Source: Ariolimax columbianus (taxonomy: Eukaryota; Mollusca; Gastropoda; Stylommatophora; Arionidae). Taken from it: 64,000 nucleotides of DNA. The position numbers and the translations under genes are program-made. Below are positions 26,301 to 38,300 of the stretch, piece after piece. Below the pieces are notes generated by a model. That model saw only the letters and a list, made by a program, of their open reading frames with translations. It did no database searches and was not told the DNA's origin. Every line of letters begins with the position of its first letter. Position 1 is the stretch's first letter. The DNA lies in assembly GCA_036924085.1 (NCBI GenBank), contig JAVGWX010000012.1, positions 2,105,969 to 2,169,968 on the forward strand, given 5' to 3'.

Positions 26301-29300
26301 TACCCGAACGTGTGAAACGACTAGTAGAAGACTTAGTTCTCGGTCGGGGTGTCGTAAACAGTAGAGCAGCCACCTCACTGCGAACTGTTGAGACTCAACC
26401 CTTGATCATGAGATATGTCCGCACCCCAGGCGAACAACATCTCAGTGCTATGGCCAGGCTTGTCCCCTGGTTAAAGGCACTCCTGCCTAGCTATTTACCT
26501 CTGTCTGCTATCAGTCATCCCAATGGACGCAGAAGAGATGCAGTCCAGCGGACATTGCACAGCTGCCCTATTGTGACAACCTCCCAGGTGGCGGGGAATG
26601 CTAGGCGGGCCATCACTGCAGATGAGCCGAGAAAATAAAGGGAGCAAAGAGATACCTCACTCACATGCATATGCTACATTTCTGGCAGGACGTGACGATC
26701 CTGGGACACAGACACACTGGATTGCCTCTCTTCCGGGATAGTACAAACTAGTACATAGTCCATCATATCATATACTGGCCACACCCTATAGACACGAGTG
26801 GGGAAGACTCGATAGTCCTGCAAGACAACTTCCCTAAGTGAGACAACTCTGACCAAAAACAACTGCTGCCTTGCAGATAGGCTGGGAACAGCCAAAGGCT
26901 AAGGAGGGCATTCCTACAGAAATGCCTGTTGAAATTGGATGCACTGGGCCACAGGCTTAACGAAACAGTGCAACATATATCGCTGAATGATGACAGTACA
27001 ACCTAAGGTTGACGTCTGACAGCGTACGAAGAAGAAGAAGAAGAAGAATTCTATAGTTCTTTGTAGTTTTCTATGGTTCATAGAATTTTCAAATGGGTGT
27101 TTGATTTTTATATATAGTTCTGTGAATTGCTCTATAATTCTTTCAATTTAAATGCAGGTCTGTGAATTGTTTAATAGTTCTTAAAATTGTAATAAAGTTC
27201 TTCAGTGATATATTGTTCTATGTATGTTTATGTTGTTCTTCAAATTTGTATGTATTTTATCAATAGTTATTTTAATATTACTATAGCTCTTTGAATTGTC
27301 TATAGTTCTTATCAATTTTTCTGTTGCTTTGTGAATTTATATATTGTAATTTGAATTTGTATCATTAATTATTTTGCATTTCCGTAATTCCAAAGTTCCA
27401 CTAAGTGCCGTGGGTTACCCAATAATATGGGCCTAACACCATATTTCCTATATGCCGCATGGCGTGACGGGGATCTGTACTTTTGCTTTATAGTTCCCAG
27501 ATATTAACCTTGCACATATTATGTTGCTTCTGTATGATGTTTGTCGGGCAAGACAGACATGAGACACATGGAAGATCAAGGCATACATAAGACACATGGA
27601 AGATCAAGACAGACATGAGACACATGGAAGATGAAGACATACACAAGACACATGGAAAATCATGACAGACATGAGACACATGCAAGATCAAGACATACAC
27701 AAGACACATGGAAGACCAAGACAGCTATGAGACACATGGAAGACCAAGACAGCTATGAGACACATGGAAGATAAATACAGATATGAGACACAAAGGGTAG
27801 TTGGAGACAAGGCTAATGGAGGTGGCGTTTATTATACTGTGTAAATTCTGTTAATATAACGATCAAAGATGATTTATCATGTGGTAACAAAAATGAAAGT
27901 GTGTGGGGAGAAATATAAAGTGGGGGTGAAAAAACAGTGATTGGAGTGTGCTATAGATGTCCATCAAGCCAAAAAGAGGAAGATGAGGAGCTGATTAGTA
28001 GCATAGCAAAGGCAAGTAAAGGGAAATTATTATTAATGGGGAATTTCAACTTTCCAGAAATAAAATGGGATATGGCAGAAGCACTTGTAGAGTCAAAACC
28101 TTTTGTTAAGTGCATCTGACAATTTTTTAATTCAACATGTAGAAGCAGCCACCAGAGGTAAAAACATACTCGACCTAGTTTTTACTATGGAGGAAAATAT
28201 GATTGAAAACGTTACCGTTGGGGACCTGTTTGGCTCAAGTGACCATCAAATCATCCGTTGGGATCTTATAGCAGGGAAAGAAGTAAACATAAACATGCAA
28301 AAATATGACTATTCTAAGGCAGATGTTAAGAAGATAAAAGAGGCAGTGAGCCACATAATCTGGAAAGATATTGTCGTAGAAACAGATGTTGAACAGGAGT
28401 GGGAGAGTTTTAAAACAGTTCTAGAAACGCTAAAAGAGGAATGTGTTCCATGTAGGGAGGTAAACCCCAAGTGTAAAAAGTGGATAACTAGATTTGTAGT
28501 GAAATGTAGAAGAGCTAAAAATAAAGCATGGAAAAAATATATAGAGCCAGGTAAATCAAAAGAAACATATGTAAAATATTTGGACAAGCAGAACATATCT
28601 CAGAAAGCGAATAAAACAGCAAAAATAGACTTTGAAAAAAAACTTGCTCAGAGGATCAAGACTGATAGTAAAAGCTTCTTCTCTTATGTTAGAAATAAAC
28701 AAAGAACGAAAGACAAAGTAGGCCATCTCATAGACAGTATAGAGAAAATAATAAGTTAGAATAGGGAGGCAGCTAATCTACTCAATCAGTACTTTGGCAC
28801 AGTCTACACAAAAGAGGACTGCTCCAAGATCCCAGAGCCTATAGATATTTTGCAAAGAGTTTAAAAGTGAATAAATGTCCAGGTCAAGATGATATTCATC
28901 CAAAATTGCTGTTAGAGACCAACTAGCAAAACCAATGGCTATATTATGTTCTCAATCACTTGCAAAAGGGATTGTTCCACGGGATTGGAAAGATCTAGGA
29001 GTGATCCCCTTATTCAAAAAAGGCAAAAAAGCAGATCCAGCAAACTATAGACCGGTGAGTTTAACGAGCATAGTCTGTAAATTGTTAGAGTCAATAATCA
29101 AAGAAAACATTGTAATGTATTTAGACAAGTTTAATCTAATTAGAAATAGTCAGCATGGGTTTACTAGAGGGAGATCATGCTTAACAAATCTATTAGAATT
29201 CATGGAGGAGGTTTCCTTTGCAGAAATAGCCAAAGCAAAGATGAGCGAAGACCCTATGAACATCATAACAACACCAAAACCCATCCCTACTGTACACAAA

Positions 29301-32300
29301 CCCACATGGAAACAGCATATCACTCCGGAGGTGGTAGAAAATATACCAGGTATTGGAAACAAGAACAGCCAGACTGAAAAATAAAGAAGAGACATAACCC
29401 TGAGGTACATAGCGGAAAACTACCCAAGCATGGACTGGACCCATGCATACACCGACGGTTCTGTAACAAACACAACACAGAATGGAGGAGGAGGGGTATT
29501 CCTGAGCCTAACAAATGGTAGAAAAATAACACTGTCAGTGGCAACTGGAAAATTCTCAAGCAATTTCAGAGCGGAGGCAGAGGCACTGAGGGCAGCAGTA
29601 AAAGCAATGCTAACAGGTGAAAGCAATGAAAGCCAGATAGTCCTGTTTACAAATGCCGTGGCCGCAGTTACAGCACTAAAAAGCCAGAAAAATACTGAAC
29701 TTAATGATTTAAGAGCAGTACTCTGTCAATTATGCCAGCAGTCCGCACCAAAAAGAGTAGTGGTACAGTGGGTTCCATCCCACTGTAACATCCAAGGCAA
29801 CGAGGAGGCAGGCAGACTGGTAAAAGAAGGTGCAAGACTACCACAACCAGATTCTAGTGTGACCTACGAAGAGTCCAAAAGGCTTATTAGGTTCAGATAC
29901 ATGGCCAAATCGGAAACAGAACATACTGGCTACACAGAAAATGATGCCTATTACCAGTTGAACAGAAGAGAGCAGGTCGTGGTCTTCAGACTCCGCACTG
30001 GCCACAACAGACTGAGCTACCACCTATTCAATAAACTGAAGATAGGTGGTACTGACGAATGCACCTGTGGTACAGGGAAAATGACCGCTGAACATCTGCT
30101 GCAAAATTGCCCGACATACGAGGACCAGAGAAAGCACATGTAGCCAACACCAGTGGCAACACTAGACAAGCTCTATGGCAGTGTCGACAGCCTCAGGATG
30201 ACAGCTGCTTTCTTCGAACAAATTCAAGTTGACGTCTGACAGCGTACGAAGAAGAAGAAGAAGAAGAAGAAGAAGAAGAAGCTGGAAGAGGTTTCTAAAA
30301 TGATAGATAAAGGGGAGCCAGTGGAAGTTATTTATCTAGATTTTGCAAAGGCCTTTGATAGAGTACGTCTTTAAAGATTATTTTGAAAGTTAAAATCACA
30401 TGGAGTAGGTGGAGAAGTTGCCAAATGGATTGAAAATTGGTTAACGGGAAGAAGGCAAAGGGTGGACATCAATAAGGAGTACTCTGAGTGGTGTGAAGTA
30501 AAAAGTGGAGTGCCACAGGGCTCGGTTTTGGGACCATTTTTGTTCTTGATATATATAAATGATTTGGACATTGATATGGGATCCATGATTGCAAAATTTT
30601 CTGATGAGATAAAATTATGCAGTAGTGTCTCATCTAAAGCAGAAGTGGATATATTGATGTCGGATTTAGATAAAATTTGAGAATGGTCTGTAAGCTGGCA
30701 AATGGAGTTTAATGTAGATAAATGTACAGTCATCCACATGGGTAGATCCAATATGGAACATAATTACAGAATGGGAGAAAACAATATTAGAAAGATAGAT
30801 AAGGAAAGGGACCTAGGGGTTATAATAGATCATACAGGTAAGGTGAGTGAGCAAGTTCAGGTAGCAGTGAAAAAGGCAAATGCAATGTTAGGTATGATAA
30901 AAAGAAATATTTAACATAGAAGCAAGGAAGTGATAGTCAAACTGTATAAAGCATTAGTTAGACCTAGATTGGAGTACTGTGTACAGGTGTGGAGTCCTTA
31001 TCATAGAGGGGACATAAACATGCTAGAAAGAATACAAAAAAGAGCGACAAAGCTGATAGTGGGATTCCAGAATTACAGTTATGAGGAACGACTCAGAAAA
31101 ACCGGCCTACAGTGTCTCGAAGAGAGAAGAATTCGTGGTGACTTAATACAGGTTTATAAGATGATCAGAGGAATATATAAATTAGACTATAACAAGTTTT
31201 TTACATACAGCCACCTACAATAACACGAGGGCATAGCTACAAGCTGATTAAAGAGAGGTCCAGGTTAGATATTAGGAAATATTTCTTTAGACAGAGAGTG
31301 GTGTCTGCTTGGAATGCATTGCCACAAGAGGCAGTGAAGGCAGGGACAGTTTATGCATTTAAGAATAAATTGATGCGCATAGCTTTTAGAGCAAGGTGAT
31401 GTAAATGTAACTAGTTGTATACAGAATCTGCAGAGTCTTCTAAACCAGTATAAAGATGTTAAGTTAAATTACATGGAAGATCAAGACAGACATGAGACAC
31501 ATGGAAGACCAAGACAGACATGAGACACATGGAAGACCAAGACAGACATGAGACACATGGAAGACCAAGACAGACATGAGACACATGGAAGACCAAGACA
31601 GACATGAGACACATGGAAGACCAAGACAGACATGAGACACATGGAAGACCAAGACAGACATGAGACACATGGAAGATCAAGACAGACATGAGACACATGG
31701 AAGACCATGACAGACATGATAACATTGTTAATCTACAGACACCCGTGAGACACACTAACTAATCAGTGGTACCAAGGATGAAAAGAAAAGGGCCCCTGTC
31801 ATCTTCCAAGCATTTTGTAAAAGGTGACTTAAGAGGGTTGTGCTTGGGCTGACAACCTCATCATGTAAAAAAAAACCCATTATAATCAGCCACTGCAGCA
31901 GCTAGGGTACAAGCTTCCTGTAAGGGACCAGCTACAGGTAAAACCTATCCTCCACATTGAAGCAAGAAAGGTGAATGATTGTTAATGTTTGTAAACAGGC
32001 TTTCTTGAACTTATTTCCAGAATATTTTGCCCTCTAGACATATTTATTCTTGCAAGTTATCGGTAGGAAGTATTTACCTTACAAACAGTCAGGAGCAATA
32101 TTTATCTTACAAACTGACAGGAGTAATATTATTTACTTTACAAACTGACAGGAGTAATATTATTTACCGTACAAAGAGACAGGATTAATATTTACCTTAC
32201 AAACAGACAGGAGTAATATTATTTACTTTACAAACAGGCAGAAGTAATATTTACCTTACAAACAGACAGGAGTAATATTATTTACTTTACAAACAGACAG

Positions 32301-35300
32301 GAGTAATATTTACCTTACAAACAGACAGGAGTAATATTATTTACTTTACAAACAGGCAGGAGAAATATTATTTACCTTACAAAGAGACAGGATTAATATT
32401 TAACTTACAAATAGACAGGAGTAATATTATTTACCTTACAAACAGACATGAGTAATATTATTTACTTTACAAACAGGCAGGAGTAATATTTACCTTACAA
32501 ACAGACAGGAGTAATATCTACCTTACAAACTGACATGAGTAATATTTACCTTACAAACAGACAGGAGTAACATTTAACTTACAAACTGGCAGGAGTAATA
32601 TTTACATTACCAACAAGTAGGAGTAATATTATTTACTTTACAAACAGACAGAATAAATATTTATCTTACAAACAGACAAAATAAATATTTACCTTACAAA
32701 CAGACAAAATAAATATTTACCTTACAAACAACCAAGAAAACTGTTTACTTTCCAAATAGACAGGACAAATATTTACCTTACAAACAGCCAAAGGAAAACT
32801 GCTGAGTTTGTTCACACTGAGGTTCAAATGCCTCAGGTGAGACAGACCAGCAAATGTTTCTGGAACATCTTCTATCTGGTTGTCCTCTGCCAGCAGGACA
32901 GTCAGGCTACGCAGAGCCCCCACGCAGACGGGGATCGAGGTAAACTCATTCTGGCAGATCATTAAAGTGTGCAGCTTTTTGAGCGCACTTAGCTCAATGG
33001 GCAAGCTGGTGAGTCTGTTGTTAACCACACTTAGACACTGCAAGCAGAAGATGGCGCAGGTTAGCTGTCACTTGGTGACGAGGAATGTGTCAGGGTCTGC
33101 AACTACACTTTCTGTATGCTGGTACCATAGATGTGAGGAATGGCATTGTTATCACCCAGGAGGGGGGGGGGGGGGGGGAGCCTATTTAGGAGCTTGAATT
33201 GTATTACGGTAAAAATTACCGAGGTTCACCTTCTTCAGTACGCCCTGGGATATAAAGGAAGTCACTTACAATTCGAGTGCCCATTATTTTCTTCTTCTTC
33301 GTACACTGTCAGACATCGACTTGAATTTGTTCAAAGAAAGCAGTGATCATTCTGAGGCTGTCAACACTACCATAAAGTTTGTCTAGTGTTGGCATTTGTG
33401 ATGGCCACATGTACTTTCTCTGGTCCTCGTGTATGTTTGACAATTTTGCAGCATATGTTCAGAAAATTACGAACCACAAATATATATATATAAAACAACT
33501 TCCGCATGACCGTTGTGGTTAGGTTTAGAAAACCCCAACTTTAACTGAAGTAACGTTAAGTAAACCAATTTGACCGTAGACACAATGATATAAATATGGG
33601 TTGTCTGCCTTCTGCACATTTCTGACCCTCAATATTCTCACACAGTTCCTGACACACAACACTCGTATACAGTTTTACTTGATGGCGGATGCTGTAAGGT
33701 ATATAGTAGTGGTGGTTGATGGGGGAGGTAGGCTACTGGGGCCACACTCCTCCTTCATTGTCTCTGGGAGTGTGGATGTGGGTGTGTGAGTGTTGGGGTG
33801 GGGATGGGAGTGTGGGGGTGTTGTTGTGGATGTGTGATTTTGGATGCGAGTGTTTGAGTGTGGATGTAGAGGTGTGGATGTAGGGTTGTGGACTAGTATT
33901 TATACAAGCCGACCCACCACCACATATGGAGCTGGTCTGTGGATCAGCTGGTCTTACCTCCTGCCAACCCACCACCCACATATGGAGCTGGTCTGTGGAT
34001 CAGCTGGTCCTACCTCCTGCCAACCCACCACCCACATATGGAGCTGGTCTGTGGATCAGCTGGTCCTACCTCCCTCCAGTCTGGGCATAGGGCCGGACAC
34101 AGTTTTCCACCCTTGGGAAGCCTGTGCCACAACACAATGTTTACTCTTGCTGTGGAGGTTTTTGTAGCTGTTTGTGTCTGATATCATGATGTTGCTAGCC
34201 ACATGCACATTTATCTTTAGTCGCTTATTATAACATGTATGGATGTTGCTACAGCACTGAGTTGAGTTTATGCTGGACTTTTTTCTGGGTAGCAGTGGCT
34301 CTACTTACATCCTGAGGCGTATCAGAAAAGGTGGGCCTGGGTCCTCATGGCTGTAGTGTAGTGTGAGACTACTCTGTGAGTGTACTATCTTGAGAATCAC
34401 ATTGTTGATCCCCACCTAGTTGACCAGACTGCTGTGACACAGACTGTTTTCATAAGAACGAACGAGGAAGTGAGGCGGGATCTTGATCAGCATGTTTGAC
34501 CTGTCCCTGATTACTTTTCTCTCCCACCTTGATCAGTATGTCTCACCTGGCCCTAGTTACTCTTTCCCACCTTGATCAGTATGTCTCACCTGGCCCTAGT
34601 TACTCTTTCCCAACTTGATCAGTATGTCTCACCTGGCCCTGATTACTCTTCTCTCCCACCTTGATCAGTATGTCTCACCTGGCCCTGATTACTCTTCTCT
34701 CCCACCTTGATCAGTATGTCTCACCTGGCCCTGATTACTCTTCTCTCCCAACTTGATCAGTATGTCTCACCTGGCCCTGATTACTCTTCTCTCCCACCTT
34801 GATCAGTATGTCTCACCTGGCCCTGATTACTCTTCTCTCCCACCTTGATCAGTATGTCTCACCTGGCCCTGATTACTCTTCTCTCCCAACTTGATCAGTA
34901 TGTCTCACCTGGCCCTGATTACTCTTCTCTCCCACCTTGATCAGTATGTCTCACCTGGCCCTGATTACTCTTCTCTCCCACCTTGATCAGTATGTCTCAC
35001 CTGGCCCTGATTACTCTTCTCTCCCACCTTGATCAGTATGTCTCACCTGGCCCTGATTACTCTTCTCTCCCACCTTGATCAGTATGTCTCACCTGGCCCT
35101 GATTACTCTTCTCTCCCACCTTGATCAGTATGTCTCACCTGGCCCTGATTACTCTTCTCTCCCACCTTGATCAGTATGTCTCACCTGGCCCTGATTACTC
35201 TTCTCTCCCACCTTGATCAGTATGTCTCACCTGGCCCTGATTACTCTTCTCTCCCACCTTGATCAGTATGTCTCACCTGGCCCTGATTACTCTTCTCTCC

Positions 35301-38300
35301 CACCTTGATCAGTATGTCTCACCTGGCCCTGATTACTCTTCTCTCCCACCTTGATCAGTATGTCTCACCTGGCCCTGATTACTCTTCTCTCCCACCTTGA
35401 TCAGTATGTCTCACCTGGCCCTGATTACTCTTCTCTCCCACCTTGATCAGTATGTCTCACCTGGCCCTGATTACTCTTCTCTCCCACCTTGATCAGTATG
35501 TCTCACCTGGCCCTGATTACTCTTCTCTCCCACCTTGATCAGTATGTCTCACCTGGCCCTGATTACTCTTCTCTCCCACCTTGATCAGTATGTCTCACCT
35601 GGCCCTGATTACTCTTCTCTCCCACCTTGATCAGTATGTCTCACCTGGCCCTGATTACTCTTCTCTCCCACCTTGATCAGTATGTCTCACCTGGCCCTGA
35701 TTACTCTTCTCTCCCAACTTGATCAGCATGGTTCAATTACTTCCTCGGACATGGATGGACCCCTAGGATGTACATGGTACAACTTTCACACCAACTCCAT
35801 GCACATTTCTCATCTAACAGCATTGACCAGAATAAAACTGGAGATTGCTTAAAGACCAGGTCGTGTCACATGCCCAAACATGAGACCATAGATTCCATAC
35901 CTCGAGACTGCAGCACAAGCTGATGCTATCGGGCAAGAATGTCAGCTTGTTTGAGCTGAGGTTTAGCTCTTTCATACAGTACAGGTTAGCAATATCTTCA
36001 GGGACTCGTGTCAGGCTGTTATCCTCGAGGTCTGCAATAAGTTGTGAGAAACTGATGACAGGACAAATATATGTTTTAGTTCAGTAGACAGGACAAATAT
36101 TTGTTTTAGTTCAGTAGACAGGACAAATATTTGTTTTAGTTCAGTAGACAGGACAAATATTTGTTTTAGTTCAGTAGACAGGACAAATATTTGTTTTAGT
36201 TCATTAGACAGGACAAATATTTGTTTTAGTTCAGTAGACAGGACAAATATTTGTTTTAGTTCAGTAGACAGGACAAATATTTGTTTTAGTTCAGTAGACA
36301 GGACAAATATTTGTTTTAGTTCAGTAGACAGAACACATATTTGTTTTAGTTCAGTAGACAGGACAAATATTTGTTTTAGTTCAGTAGACAGGACAAATAT
36401 TTGTTTTAGTTCAGTAGACAGGACAAATATTTGTTTTAGTTCAGTAGACAGGACAAATATTTGTTTTAGTTCAGTAGACAGGACAAATATTTGTTTTAGT
36501 TCAGTAGACAGGACAAATATTTGTTTTAGTTCAGTAGACAGGACAAATATTTGTTTTAGTTCAGTAGACAGGACAAATATTTGTTTTAGTTCAGTAGACA
36601 GAACACATATTTGTTTTAGTTCAGTAGACAGGACAAATATTTGTTTTAGTTCAGTAGACAGAACACATATTTGTTTTAGTTCAGTAGACAGGACAAATAT
36701 TTGTTTTAGTTCAGTAGACAGAACACATATTTGTTTTAGTTCAGTAGACAGGACAAATATTTGTTTTAGTTCAGTAGACAGAACACATATTTGTTTTAGT
36801 TCAGTAGACAGGACAAATATTTGTTTTAGTTCAGTGGACAGGACAAATATTTGTTTTAGTTCGGGGGACAGCAGAGAAAACAGAACAAATATTTGTTTGA
36901 GTTCATTAAACAGGAGAAGATAGGACAAATATTTGTTTTAGTTCAGGGGACAGGAGAATACAGGACAAATATTTGTTTTAGTTCAGGGGACAGCAGAGAA
37001 AACAGAACAAATATTTGTTTGAGTTCATTAAACAGGAGAAGATAGGACAAATATTTGTTTTAGTTCAGGGGACAGGAGAATACAGGACAAATATTTGTTT
37101 TAGTTCAGGGGACAGGAGAATACAGGACAAATATTTGTTTTAGTTCAGGGGACAGCAGAGAAAACAGAACAAATATTTGTTTGAGTTCATTAAACAGGAG
37201 AAGATAGGACAAATATTTGTTTTAGTTCAGGGGACAGGAGAATACAGGACAAATATTTGTTTTAGTTCAGGGGACAGCAGAGAAAACAGAACAAATATTT
37301 GTTTGAGTTTATTAAACAGGAGAAGATAGGACAAATATTTGTTTTAGTTCAGGGGACAGGAGAATACAGGACAAATATTTGTTTTAGTTCAGGGGACAGC
37401 AGAGAAAACAGAACAAATATTTGTTTGAGTTCATTAAACAGGAGAAGATAGGACAAATATTTGTTTTAGTTCAGTAAACAGGCTGCACTATCTCGTATGT
37501 TTGGGTACAGTTGTGGCCAGTCCTGGATAAGTGAGCAGCACATGTTGTACTGTCTCACGTGGTCGGATATTGTGTAGCAGTTAGGTTCGTGTGCAGGCTC
37601 TAACTTATTCACATATTTGTTAGGTCCGATGTCTGTAAGGACATTTTTGAAAATATGTACACTTTACGTTTTACATAACTACATCATCATCTAATAACAA
37701 GACCATAGAGGACCGGGACATAGAGGACTTGTACATGGAGGACTGGTACATAGAGGACTGGTACATGGAGGACTGGTACATGGAGGACTGGTACATGGAG
37801 GACTCGTACATGGAGGACTGGTACATGGAGGACTCGTACATGGAGGACTGGTACATGGAGGACTGGTACATGGAGGACTCTTACATGGAGGACTGGTACA
37901 TGGAGGACTCGTACATGGAGGACTGGTACATGGAGGACTCGTACATGGAGGACTGGTACATGGAGGACTGGTACATGGAGGACTGGTACATGGAGGACTC
38001 ATACATGGAGGACTCATACATGGAGGACTCATACATGGAGGACTGGTACATGGAGGACTGGTACATGGAGGACTGGTACATGCAGGACTGGTACATGGAG
38101 GACTGGTACAGAAAAAAAGAATAGCACAGAAAACAAGCTAACCAAGCTCAGCATGTAATGTCAGGAGACAAGCAATAAAAAAGGAACAGAAAAATCATAG
38201 AAGGTGAAACTAGAATCATGAATAAGATGTGGAGCGGTGTTTAAGTGGTGGCTGTAGATCTGTGGCATGCAGGAAGTCTGTTGCTACTCTGAAAGATGTG

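Noticed and set aside
25850..26419. Functional rRNA gene
   Set aside because: Only parts of 18S and 28S, joined wrongly, with many substitutions at conserved positions and retroelement-type ends.
26102..26638. 178-codon plus frame
   Set aside because: Lies in 28S rRNA-derived sequence and body of the retroelement; rRNA similarity explains it.
36011..36928. 305-codon minus frame of STELKQIFVL repeats
   Set aside because: Pure 30-bp array; it also reads across the acceptor of a supported exon in another frame.
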